From Treponema sp. (lineage in GTDB: Bacteria > Spirochaetota > Spirochaetia > Treponematales > Breznakiellaceae), in assembly GCA_009781475.1 (NCBI GenBank), contig WQYB01000004.1, positions 1-64,000 of the forward strand: a stretch of DNA of 64,000 nt. The letters run 5' to 3'. A model generated the notes under the pieces. The model was not told where the DNA came from and made no database searches. It saw only the letters and a program-made list of their open reading frames with translations. Numbering within the stretch: the stretch's first letter is position 1; the number at the start of each line of letters is the position of its first letter. The translations under genes were made by a program, and so were the position numbers. Of the stretch, positions 37,259 to 46,057 are shown one piece after another.

Positions 37259-38529
37259 TTAATACTGCTTCTTTTTTTATTGCTATAAGATACTTATGGG
37301 GAAGAGCCCGTGAAGGCGTACGTTATTTACGCGGAGCAGCAGCAGGTATAGCAGTAAGTCTTATTCCGATTATTGTAACATTAATTGTAGCGGATGGAAT
37401 GATAAAAGGCATAACTGACAGGTATTTAGAATTGGGAACAGGACACTTACAAGTTTTTGATCTGAATGCATTTGAAAATATTGATGAAATTTTAGAAAGT
37501 GTTAAAGAAATGGATGGAATTAGGGGAGTGTGGCTTGAACAAAGAGGAATGGGAATACTTTCCGGCAGGAATGGAAGAACAGGAGTTACAGTCCGTTCGA
37601 TAGACCCTTCTTTTTGGGACGATCAAAAAAGCACTCAGCTTTTAAAAATTATAGACGGAGTTCATAAACCGCACTCAGATCGCGATGTAGTGTTAGGTGA
37701 AACATTAGCGGAAAATATCGGCGCTCAAGTGGGAGATACTGTAAGGCTGATGACAGTGCGTACAAATGAAGAAGGCAGAATGCTGCCGAGAATGACATCT
37801 TTTACGGTAAATGGAATTATTTCCTGCGGTTATAATGAACTTGACGCATTATGGTGTATAACAACTTACGATGGAGGAAATCGTATTTTATCTTCAGATC
37901 AATCATCGTCTAGTTTTATTGTAAAAATAGACGATCCTTACAGGAAAGCAGATTTTTATGCATGGGAATTATCAAAAAAATTAGGAAATGATTTTGGTAT
38001 TTTTTCAGTATATACATGGAAAAATCTTTTACATTCACAATACAGTTCATACGAAACAACAAGGCAGCTTTTATTGTTTATAATGGCTTTAATAGTAATA
38101 GTTGCCGCAGTTAACGTATCTTCGGCTACAAGTATGCTTGTTTTAGAGCGCCAAAGAGACATTGCAGTGCTTAAGGTTTCAGGTGCAAGTGTTTTAAACG
38201 TAAGTGCAATATTTTTATGGGGAAGTTTTTTAACAGGACTTGCAGGGAGTTTAATAGGAATAACAATTGGACTTATTATAGGAATTAATATTAATACTTT
38301 AATTCGTTCACTTGAAAATCTACTTAGTTTTTTTTCCAATTTATTTAATGGAAATGATATTAAAATACTCGACCCTGGTTTTTATCTTGAAACAATTCCA
38401 ATTATTATCGATTGGCAAGCCGTTTTTATGATAGGTTTTTTCGCAATATTGTGTTCTGTAATAGCTTCTTTGATTCCGGCATACAAAGCAGGAAAGCTAA
38501 AACCAATGGAATTAATAAGAAAGACTTAA
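37255..38529 (+). CDS. lolE: Second LolC/LolE-family permease
   Basis: 424 aa, TTG start overlapping the lolD stop. Same plan as lolC: N-terminal helix (GIAVSLIPIIVTLIVADGMI), periplasmic domain, coupling motif LERQRDIAVLKVSGASV near residue 297, and three C-terminal helices ending LIPAYKAGKLKPMELIRKT. The two permeases differ enough to be a true heterodimer. The Lol set supports a double-membrane cell with outer-membrane lipoproteins, as expected in spirochaetes. Confidence 0.87.
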   Translation: MINTASFFIAIRYLWGRAREGVRYLRGAAAGIAVSLIPIIVTLIVADGMIKGITDRYLELGTGHLQVFDLNAFENIDEILESVKEMDGIRGVWLEQRGMGILSGRNGRTGVTVRSIDPSFWDDQKSTQLLKIIDGVHKPHSDRDVVLGETLAENIGAQVGDTVRLMTVRTNEEGRMLPRMTSFTVNGIISCGYNELDALWCITTYDGGNRILSSDQSSSSFIVKIDDPYRKADFYAWELSKKLGNDFGIFSVYTWKNLLHSQYSSYETTRQLLLFIMALIVIVAAVNVSSATSMLVLERQRDIAVLKVSGASVLNVSAIFLWGSFLTGLAGSLIGITIGLIIGININTLIRSLENLLSFFSNLFNGNDIKILDPGFYLETIPIIIDWQAVFMIGFFAILCSVIASLIPAYKAGKLKPMELIRKT

Positions 38530-38583
38530 AATATTTACCTGAATAAAAAATCTTCATTCCAATATTAGTAAGGAGGATAATTT

Positions 38584-40785
38584 ATGGAATTAATAAAAAA
38601 AATAAACGATGCGATTAAATTTACAGATATATACAAAGCTAATTCAGACGATATTTTTATACGTGAAATAGAATGTGTCAATTTTCAATTGGAAACGATC
38701 TTATGTCCTATCGACGATAATGATAAAATTGCAGGACGTGTCTCACATGGATTTGCAGGATTTTCATCTCAATACGGAGGGCTTTATACATATTATTTTA
38801 ACGAACTTTTATTCCTTAACGCTTTAGATAAAAGCAGAGCGGAATTAAGTCCTGAAACAATTATGCAAGCTGAATCAATTGCAGAATTCTGGAAGTTGGA
38901 AAATACTGCAAAAAAAGTAAACGATGCGTTTATCGCTCAATATGGATTTGAACCTGCGCATAGTTACAAAGCACCGGGGTTGGCTAATTGTGATGTACGG
39001 ATTGCCGGAACTAACGTGGACTTTGCCAAACTAATAAGGCTTGGCTTGGATGGTTTGGACGAAGAAATCAAGCGTATGTTAGGTGAAAATGGTAAATCAT
39101 CTTTTTATAAAGCATTACATATGTGGATAGATACTTTGCGCAGTGTGTGTGAGCGATACAGGAAACAAGCAGAAGAAAAAAACACAATACACTTTAACCG
39201 TATGGCTGATGTTTTAAAAAATATACAGCATGAAGCGCCAAAAACTTTCCAGGAAGGTCTTCAATTATTTTGGATATACGCATCATGTTCTGATATGATG
39301 AATTACGGAAGGCTGGATGATGTGTTAGGTGAATTATTTGTCTGTGATATAGATAATGGTATTATCACAGAAGAAGATGCTGTGCAGCTTGTATTGGGAT
39401 TGTACAAACATTTAAAAACAATTAATAAAATGCATGATTGCAGGATTATCATCGGCGGAAAAGGTAGGAAGCATACCGAAGAAGCCGACCGCCTTGCCAT
39501 TGTTTTTATGGAAGCATCCAGACGGTTTAAAGAAACAGTACCGCAATTAACACTGCGTTACTACAAAGGTATGTCGCAAGCCGTATTTCAAAAAGCAATG
39601 GAAGTAAACGGTGAAGGCTGCACATTTCCAATAATTTATTCTGATGAAACTAATATTGCGGCAGTAGAAAAAGTATACGGAGTCCCGGCAGAAGAAGCGC
39701 AGCAGTATGTTCCTTTTGGCTGCGGTGAATATGTCTTGGTTGGTATGAGTACTGGTACTCCTAACAATGGAATAAATCTTTTAAAAGCGCTGGAAATGAC
39801 ACTTCATAATGGTATTGATAAGTTCCATAATGTATTTTGCGGACTTAAAACAGGTGATATATCATCGTTTAATACATTTGATATTTTATACGAGGCTTAT
39901 TTAAAACAACTTAAAGAACCTGTTGAATATGCAGCTGTTCATAAAATGTTAAATTACAGTATCGCAGGTCAGCAAGCGCCATACTTGCACCTTAGTTTGC
40001 TTATGGATGATTGTTTGAAGCGAGGGAAGCCATTGCTTTCAGGCGGTGTACGGTATTTAAATGCATCCAGCGAAGTTTTTGGGATAATCAGCGCTTCAGA
40101 TAGTTTTACCGCTATAAAAAAATATGTATATGATGAAAAACTTTTTTCTTTATCTAAAGTTGTTGAAATGCTGGATGTGAATTTCGAAGGGTACGAAAAA
40201 GAACGTTTAATGTTTTTAAACGCTCCCAAATACGGTAACGACGATACAGAAGCTGATGCGATGGCTGTCCGTGTTTTTAATGATATATCAGATATGACAA
40301 TAGCTGCGGGAAAAAAGGCAGGACTCAATCGTTATGCGATGGTAAGTGTGAATAATTCTATGAGCGCAGAATGGGGGTTTTATTGTGAGGCTTCAGCTTG
40401 CGGGCGCAAACGAGGTACGGCTCTTTCGAACGGTAACGGTCCGTCTTTAGGCGCAGATAAAAACGGCATAACGGCTTTACTAAACTCAATGGCAAAGTTT
40501 GATGCTAGTAAACATGTAGGTGTAATAAATAACATCCGGCTGACTAAACGTTTGTTTACAGAATCATTGGCGCAGATTAAAGTTTTGCTTACCACTTTTT
40601 ATGAAAATAACGGAGTACAAACCAACATTTGTGTTATAAGTAAAAATGATTTGGAAAACGCAATGCTGGAACCGGAAAAATACCAGAATCTTATTGTACG
40701 CATCGGTGGTTTCAGCGCAAGATTTGTAACACTTAATCCTTTTGTGCAGCGTGAAATTATAGACCGGACAACGTATGACGAATAA
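38584..40785 (+). CDS. Glycyl radical enzyme, PFL-like, substrate unknown
   Basis: 733 aa with a strong AAGGAGG site. Thiyl Cys in PFGCGEYVLVG (Cys380, Glu two residues on, as in the dehydratase and decarboxylase classes and unlike PFL's double Cys). Glycyl radical loop IVRIGGFSARFVTLNP near residue 709, 24 residues from the end, with Phe where Tyr is usual after the radical Gly. SNGNGPSLGADKNGITALLNS matches the conserved PMQGADKNGPTA-like segment of the family. Oxygen-sensitive radical chemistry implies an anaerobe. It is shorter than choline lyase, hydroxyproline or glycerol dehydratase (780-850 aa). The activase overlaps its 3' end. No microcompartment or transporter genes are nearby to hint at the substrate. 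Not expected in T. pallidum. Confidence 0.85.
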   Translation: MELIKKINDAIKFTDIYKANSDDIFIREIECVNFQLETILCPIDDNDKIAGRVSHGFAGFSSQYGGLYTYYFNELLFLNALDKSRAELSPETIMQAESIAEFWKLENTAKKVNDAFIAQYGFEPAHSYKAPGLANCDVRIAGTNVDFAKLIRLGLDGLDEEIKRMLGENGKSSFYKALHMWIDTLRSVCERYRKQAEEKNTIHFNRMADVLKNIQHEAPKTFQEGLQLFWIYASCSDMMNYGRLDDVLGELFVCDIDNGIITEEDAVQLVLGLYKHLKTINKMHDCRIIIGGKGRKHTEEADRLAIVFMEASRRFKETVPQLTLRYYKGMSQAVFQKAMEVNGEGCTFPIIYSDETNIAAVEKVYGVPAEEAQQYVPFGCGEYVLVGMSTGTPNNGINLLKALEMTLHNGIDKFHNVFCGLKTGDISSFNTFDILYEAYLKQLKEPVEYAAVHKMLNYSIAGQQAPYLHLSLLMDDCLKRGKPLLSGGVRYLNASSEVFGIISASDSFTAIKKYVYDEKLFSLSKVVEMLDVNFEGYEKERLMFLNAPKYGNDDTEADAMAVRVFNDISDMTIAAGKKAGLNRYAMVSVNNSMSAEWGFYCEASACGRKRGTALSNGNGPSLGADKNGITALLNSMAKFDASKHVGVINNIRLTKRLFTESLAQIKVLLTTFYENNGVQTNICVISKNDLENAMLEPEKYQNLIVRIGGFSARFVTLNPFVQREIIDRTTYDE

Positions 40786-41518
40786 CTCAGAAAAAGAAGG
40801 TTTTGTTTTTGATATTCAGCGATTTTCTACTCATGATGGACCGGGAATCCGTACAACTATTTTTCTTAAAGGCTGTAATATGCGCTGCCCTTGGTGTCAT
40901 AATCCGGAAAGTTTTGCCGCCGCCGAAGGAGGCGAACAATTAAAAACAGTTGATGAAATTATGACAGAGATAATTAAAGATAAAAAATACTATCATTCAT
41001 CCGGCGGCGGTATTACTTTTTCAGGCGGCGAGCCTACAATGCAGTTCCCTTTCCTTTTAAACTTATTAAATGCCTGTAAAGAAAATGACATTCAAACAGC
41101 ATTGGAAACAAACGGTCTTTTTCCTGTTACTTATCTGCATGAACTTTTTAAAAAAGTAGATATATTTCTTTTTGACATTAAACATACTGATGATAAAGAA
41201 CATCTTTTCTGGACAGGTGTTTCAAATACAGAAATATTAGAAAACCTTTCAAAACTTTGTAAGAATAACAGTAAAGTAATACTTCGATGTCCTATAATTC
41301 CAGATATTAACAATAATGATACTCATTTTCAAGCTCTAGCAATATTAAAGAAGAAAAATCAAAATATTAAATCGATTGATTTAATGCCTTATCATAACAT
41401 TGGGTCTGATAAATGGGAAAAATATGGATTGGTTTACAAATTTAAAGAATTACCTTCTGCAAGCGCCGAACAAAAAAACATGTGGCAAAAACGGTTAGAC
41501 TATTTTTTATCTATTTAA
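40775..41518 (+). CDS. Glycyl-radical-enzyme activating protein (radical SAM)
   Basis: Installs the glycyl radical on the enzyme encoded just upstream. Radical SAM motif CNMRCPWCHNPE (CxxxCxxC) near residue 31, preceded by FSTHDGPGIRTTIFLKG, then GGGITFSGGEPTMQ. At 247 aa it lacks the inserted ferredoxin-like segment with extra cysteines that most activases of dehydratase-type enzymes carry, so it is the short, PflA-like form. The start ATG overlaps the enzyme gene by 11 nt, so translation is coupled. Confidence 0.92.
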   Translation: MTNNSEKEGFVFDIQRFSTHDGPGIRTTIFLKGCNMRCPWCHNPESFAAAEGGEQLKTVDEIMTEIIKDKKYYHSSGGGITFSGGEPTMQFPFLLNLLNACKENDIQTALETNGLFPVTYLHELFKKVDIFLFDIKHTDDKEHLFWTGVSNTEILENLSKLCKNNSKVILRCPIIPDINNNDTHFQALAILKKKNQNIKSIDLMPYHNIGSDKWEKYGLVYKFKELPSASAEQKNMWQKRLDYFLSI

Positions 41519-41520
41519 AT

Positions 41521-41544
41521 AAATATTTATAAATAAATATTTTT
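41521..41544. terminator. Possible bidirectional terminator between the activase gene and carB
   Basis: AAATATTTAT and ATAAATATTT form an all-A/T inverted repeat ending in a T run, in the 26-bp gap between two converging genes. The location is right but the stem is weak. Confidence 0.45.
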
Positions 41545-44500
41545 CTAACAGTAATCTTCCCAGGATTTTATTTCAATTTCAGCTCCGTTGTGCAATGTTT
41601 CAAGAGCATCGATAAATTCTTTTGCAACTTTTATATTTGTAAACAATGGAATATCAAAGTCAATTGCCATACGGCGGATTGTATAATCATTTTTTAATTC
41701 AAGTTCGGCATTGTTCTTTGGAATATTTATGATTAAATCTATACCGCGGTTTTTTATTAAAGTTGCAATGTTCGGCTCTTTTTTTTCTAAAGGCCAGGCT
41801 AAGGCTGTAACAGGAAGTTTTTCGTCTGATAAAAATTTGGCAGTTCCGCGTGATGCATAAAGCTGGTGACCCATGTTAACAAGTTTGCGCGCAGAATCCA
41901 AAAAGTCAAGTTTGTCTACCATTGGTCCTGTAGATAATAAAACATTCGCGTTTGCTTTCGGAATTTTGTATCCGACAGAAAGAAGAGCTTTTAAAAGCGC
42001 ATCAGAAATACTTGAACCTATACATCCAACTTCGCCTGTACTTGCCATTTCAACACCGCTTACAGGGTCTGCTCCATGTAATCTTGAAAAACTAAATTGA
42101 GCAGCTTTTACACCGACACAACCTAGCTCTAAAGTTGAAACCATTGATTTTTCTACAGGAACATCCAACATGGCTTTAACTGCAAGTTCTATCATGTTGA
42201 CACGGCTTACCTTTGAACAGAACGGGAAACTTCGGCTTGAACGTAAATTACATTCTATTACACGAACTTTTCCTCTTTGAGCCAAGAATTGAATATTAAA
42301 AGGTCCAGTAATATCAAGAGCTTTTGCAATTTTTTCGGTTATCTGTTTTATTTTACGAAGTGTTTCAATGTATAATCTTTGTGCAGGAAGAACAACGGTT
42401 GCATCACCGGAATGAACACCTGCATTTTCGATATGTTCTGTAATAGCGTGAAAAAGTATTTCGCCTTTACGCGCGACAGCGTCAATTTCGATCTCTCTTG
42501 CGTTTTCTGCAAACTTGGAAATAACAACAGGGTGTTCAGGGGAAACATCAGTTGCAAGATTAAGAAATTTTTCAAGACTAGTATCATCCCAGGCAACATT
42601 CATAGCTGCTCCCGATAATACATAACTTGGTCGTATCAGAACAGGGAAACCAACTGTTTTGGCGAATTCTTTTGCGGTTTTAAGGTCTGTAAGTTCTTTC
42701 CATTCGGGCTGTTTTATTTCGAGCTTATCCAAAAGAGCAGAAAATTTATTGCGATCTTCTGCCATGTCGATTGACTGAGGTGTTGTTCCGTATATGTGAG
42801 CGCCTGCATCAAAAAGTTTTGTAGCAAGATTATTCGGAGTTTGGCCGCCCATCGATACAATAATACCGTTTGGATTTTCTCTTTCATAAATATCCAAAAC
42901 ACGCTCAAGAGTTAATTCTTCAAAATATAACCTGTCGCACATATCATAATCTGTAGAAACAGTTTCCGGGTTACAGTTTACCATTATCGAATTACGTCCA
43001 AGATTTCTTGATGTTTGAACGGCATTAACGCAGCACCAGTCAAACTCAACGCTCGAACCAATTCTGTAAACGCCGGAACCTAAAACCATTACGCCTTGTC
43101 CTGATGAACTTACATCATCAAGATTAACTCCTATTTTCGGAGAATTGGCATTGCTGTATGTCATGTATAGGTAATTATTTTTTGCCTGATATTCTGCGGC
43201 AAGAGTATCTATTTGTTTTATCGCAGGCAGGATTCGGTATTCTTTTCTGATTGAACGGACTTCCATTTCTGATAAATTAACAAACGAACCTATTTGAGTA
43301 TCAGAAAAACCAAGCTGTTTTGCTTTTGCAAGTAATTCTGAAGGTATACTAATTTTAGTATTGGAAGTTGATGAACTTTTAAGATTTTTCATCTCTTGTT
43401 CTGTTTTCCAAATGTTATAAAGTTTGCTTAAAAACCACTTGTCAATTTTTGTTTGTTTGTAAACTTTATCAACAGTCCAGCCTTCGTTAAATGCACGGTA
43501 GATAACATAAATACGCCTGTCTGTAGGTCTTGAAAGTGCGTCACGAAGTCTTGCTTCCATTGAAGCAGTGTTTGAAGGCAAAGAAAAACTAGCGCCGCAC
43601 AGGCTGTCATCGCCGCAAATACCCGGCGCTCCAATACCTGTCATACGCAGCGCTTTTTGAATTGCCTCTTCAAATGTTCTGGCTATGGACATAGCTTCGC
43701 CGACTGATTTCATTTCAGAGCCGATACGAACGTCAACATTTTTAAACTTGGTAAGATCCCATCTTGGAACTTTAACAACAAGATAATCAAGAGCTGGTTC
43801 AAAACAGCATTTAGTTACTTTATTAATACGGTTTTCAATTTCCATCATTGAATAACCAAGAGCTATTTTAGCTGCGATAAAAGCTAAAGGATAACCTGTC
43901 GCTTTTGATGCGAGCGCGGAACTTCGTGAAAGACGCGCGTTAACTTCGATAATGCGGTAATCTTCAGAGAAAGGGTCGAGAGCAAACTGGATATTACATT
44001 CACCAACAATTCCAAGGTGACGTATAACGTCGATGCCGACTCTTCGGAGTTTTCCAAGTTCGGAATCTGATAAAGTTTGCGCAGGGGATACTACAATACT
44101 TTCACCTGTGTGTATTCCCAATGGGTCAAAGTTTTCCATGCTGGCGACAGTTATGCAGTTATCGCTTGAATCTCTTACAATTTCAAACTCTATTTCTTTC
44201 CATCCGCCTAGCCATTCTTCAATCAAAATTTGCGCAGGAGTATCAATTTCATTCTTTCTTGCAAATACCATTGCGCATCTTTTTAAAAGGTCAGCCTCAT
44301 TGCGGCAAATGCCGGAGCCCGCTCCTCCAAGTGTAAACGCTACACGCGCCATAACAGGAAAGCCGATTTCGTTGGCGGCTTTTAACGCAGCTTGTGAATC
44401 AGTTACTGCAAAGCTGCGGGCAGTAAGAGCACCGATTTCATCAAGGCGGTTTTTAAAAAGCTGGCGATCTTCTGTATCTTCTATCGATTTTACCGGGGTT

Positions 44501-44865
44501 CCTAAAACACGTACGTTATTTTTTGCAAGAGTTCCTTCTTTTTCCAATGCAACACCGCAATTAAGAGCGGTTTGTCCGCCGAAAGAAAGAAGAAGTGCAT
44601 CCGGTTTATCTTTTTCGATAACTTTACGCACATATTCGGGTGTGACAGGAAGAAAATATGTAGAGTCTGCCATTCCTTCGCTTGTTTGAATCGTTGCAAT
44701 GTTCGGATTAATTAATATTGTTTTAATACCTTCTTCACGTAATGCTTTTATTGCCTGAGATCCTGAATAATCAAACTCTCCTGCCTGACCGATTTTTAAT
44801 CCGCCAGAGCCAAGTATTAAAACTTTATTCGGCAGTTGTTTGCCGGATTTTGTATTAGGTGTCAT
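41545..44865 (-). CDS. carB: Carbamoyl phosphate synthetase large subunit, CPS1/CAD-like type
   Basis: Makes carbamoyl phosphate from bicarbonate, ATP and ammonia for pyrimidines and arginine. Two ATP-grasp halves: GESIVVSPAQTLSD and GSGVYRIGSSVEFDW (start of the second half, near residue 590), ITEHIENAGVHSGDATVV, ECNLRSSRSFPFCSK, and a C-terminal MGS-like regulatory domain (LINIPKNNAELELKNDYTIRR-type text: IINIPKNNAELELKNDYTIRR shortened here). 1106 aa, about 30 longer than E. coli CarB. Several stretches, e.g. FEELTLERVLDIY and EMASTGEVGCIG, match what I remember of animal CPS1 better than E. coli CarB. The ATG overlaps the carA stop by 4 nt. Confidence 0.93.
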   Translation of the reverse strand: MTPNTKSGKQLPNKVLILGSGGLKIGQAGEFDYSGSQAIKALREEGIKTILINPNIATIQTSEGMADSTYFLPVTPEYVRKVIEKDKPDALLLSFGGQTALNCGVALEKEGTLAKNNVRVLGTPVKSIEDTEDRQLFKNRLDEIGALTARSFAVTDSQAALKAANEIGFPVMARVAFTLGGAGSGICRNEADLLKRCAMVFARKNEIDTPAQILIEEWLGGWKEIEFEIVRDSSDNCITVASMENFDPLGIHTGESIVVSPAQTLSDSELGKLRRVGIDVIRHLGIVGECNIQFALDPFSEDYRIIEVNARLSRSSALASKATGYPLAFIAAKIALGYSMMEIENRINKVTKCCFEPALDYLVVKVPRWDLTKFKNVDVRIGSEMKSVGEAMSIARTFEEAIQKALRMTGIGAPGICGDDSLCGASFSLPSNTASMEARLRDALSRPTDRRIYVIYRAFNEGWTVDKVYKQTKIDKWFLSKLYNIWKTEQEMKNLKSSSTSNTKISIPSELLAKAKQLGFSDTQIGSFVNLSEMEVRSIRKEYRILPAIKQIDTLAAEYQAKNNYLYMTYSNANSPKIGVNLDDVSSSGQGVMVLGSGVYRIGSSVEFDWCCVNAVQTSRNLGRNSIMVNCNPETVSTDYDMCDRLYFEELTLERVLDIYERENPNGIIVSMGGQTPNNLATKLFDAGAHIYGTTPQSIDMAEDRNKFSALLDKLEIKQPEWKELTDLKTAKEFAKTVGFPVLIRPSYVLSGAAMNVAWDDTSLEKFLNLATDVSPEHPVVISKFAENAREIEIDAVARKGEILFHAITEHIENAGVHSGDATVVLPAQRLYIETLRKIKQITEKIAKALDITGPFNIQFLAQRGKVRVIECNLRSSRSFPFCSKVSRVNMIELAVKAMLDVPVEKSMVSTLELGCVGVKAAQFSFSRLHGADPVSGVEMASTGEVGCIGSSISDALLKALLSVGYKIPKANANVLLSTGPMVDKLDFLDSARKLVNMGHQLYASRGTAKFLSDEKLPVTALAWPLEKKEPNIATLIKNRGIDLIINIPKNNAELELKNDYTIRRMAIDFDIPLFTNIKVAKEFIDALETLHNGAEIEIKSWEDYC

Positions 44866-46013
44866 TTTTTACTTTCCTTTATGTCAGAGATAAAGTTATC
44901 AAAAACAAATTCGGTATCACGGGAGCCGGGACAACCTTCGGGGTAGAATTGCACCGCTTTAAATGGTTTATTTTCGCATCTAATTCCTTCTACAGTGCCG
45001 TCATTAGCGTTTGTAAACCATTGTTTCCAGTTTGGCGGCAGCGTTTCTGCTCTTACAGCATACCCGTGATTTTGAGATGTAACATAACAGCGGTTTTTGC
45101 CTTCGTCAGCATTAGTGTTTTCGTAACTTGGCTGGTTTTGACCTCTGTGTCCGAAATGTAATTTATATGTGTCAGCTCCTGCTGCAAGAGCCATAATTAA
45201 GTTTCCTAATCCAACACCAAGTACAGGTTTATTGGAAGAAAGTGCAGTTCGAACTGTATCTATTAATTTTTTATATTCTTTTGGATCTCCGGGTCCGTTT
45301 GAAATTAAAAGTCCGTCATAATTAATTTTTTCAATATCAAGATTACATGGTATTCTTATAACTTCCAGCCCGCGATTTAAAAAACAGCGGATAATATTCG
45401 CTTTAACACCGCAGTCAATAAGCGCTATTTTTAAACCTGTATTATTTTTAGAAGGAGTATATGTTTTTATTTCATCTGAAAATCCGGATTCATTTGTAAG
45501 TTTTATTTTACTAAAAGAAATATCATCAAAGCTCTGTTTATCTTTTTTTTCGATTAAAATTTTCCCGCGCATAGTGCCGCGATCCCTTAAACGAATTGCT
45601 AAAGCACGTGTATCTATTCCGTAAATTCCCGGAATATTGCATTTTTCAAGCCATGCTGATAAAGAAAGTTTCATGGAATAGTGACTGGGTTCTTCGCATA
45701 AATCAGAAACAATAAGACCGTTTGCCTGAGCTTTTTCAGATTCAAGTAAAACAGGAATTCCATGTTCATCAAAAAAAGGCGCGCCGTTTTTATTAACAGG
45801 CACGCCAATGTTACCGGCAATAGGCCAGGTAGAAACAAAAATTTGTCCCTTGCATCCGGGATCGGTTAAAGATTGAATAAGCCCCGACATACCTGTATTG
45901 AAAATAACTTCGCCGGCAGCGCTTTTACATTTGCCGAAAGCCCATCCAAGGAATTCACTTCCGTCTTCCAAAACAAGTTTTGCCTGTCGCTGCGCTAAAT
46001 CAAAATTACTCAT
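44862..46013 (-). CDS. carA: Carbamoyl phosphate synthetase small subunit, glutaminase apparently dead
   Basis: Start taken at ATG 46013 (383 aa; GGAGT upstream), not 46037. The N-terminal CPSase domain is normal (AKLVLEDGSEFLGWAFGK... FNTGMSGLIQSLTDPG). The C-terminal class I amidotransferase keeps ISNGPGDP, RGQNQPS, TSQNHGYAV and FTNANDG, but the nucleophile site reads GVGLGNLIM where active enzymes have GICLGH (codon GGA at 45210-45212), and the triad His reads Tyr in VQFYPEG (TAC at 44943-44945). The Glu remains. It should not hydrolyse glutamine and may act as a structural partner for an ammonia-using CarB, as in mammalian CPS1. Co-translated with carB. Confidence 0.92.
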   Translation of the reverse strand: MSNFDLAQRQAKLVLEDGSEFLGWAFGKCKSAAGEVIFNTGMSGLIQSLTDPGCKGQIFVSTWPIAGNIGVPVNKNGAPFFDEHGIPVLLESEKAQANGLIVSDLCEEPSHYSMKLSLSAWLEKCNIPGIYGIDTRALAIRLRDRGTMRGKILIEKKDKQSFDDISFSKIKLTNESGFSDEIKTYTPSKNNTGLKIALIDCGVKANIIRCFLNRGLEVIRIPCNLDIEKINYDGLLISNGPGDPKEYKKLIDTVRTALSSNKPVLGVGLGNLIMALAAGADTYKLHFGHRGQNQPSYENTNADEGKNRCYVTSQNHGYAVRAETLPPNWKQWFTNANDGTVEGIRCENKPFKAVQFYPEGCPGSRDTEFVFDNFISDIKESKK

Positions 46014-46032
46014 TCTAACTCCTATATTTTTT

Positions 46033-46050
46033 ACCACGAACCATCACGAA
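46033..46050. repeat. Intergenic repeat family A, short copy
   Basis: ACCACGAACCATCACGAA, a shortened relative of the copies at 5100 and 49431, in the gap between icd and carA. Confidence 0.65.
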
Positions 46051-46057
46051 ATAATAA

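Noticed and set aside
38584-40785. Naming the glycyl radical enzyme as pyruvate formate-lyase or choline TMA-lyase
   Set aside because: It lacks PFL's adjacent Cys pair and the GCVEP context of choline lyase, and its length fits neither.
44033-44689. 218-aa plus-strand ORF opposite carB
   Set aside because: Antisense shadow of carB, low-complexity Ser-rich translation and no RBS.
44862-46013. carA as a decaying pseudogene
   Set aside because: The frame is complete, overlaps carB as usual, and the other glutaminase blocks are intact; selective loss of catalytic residues fits a retained structural role better.
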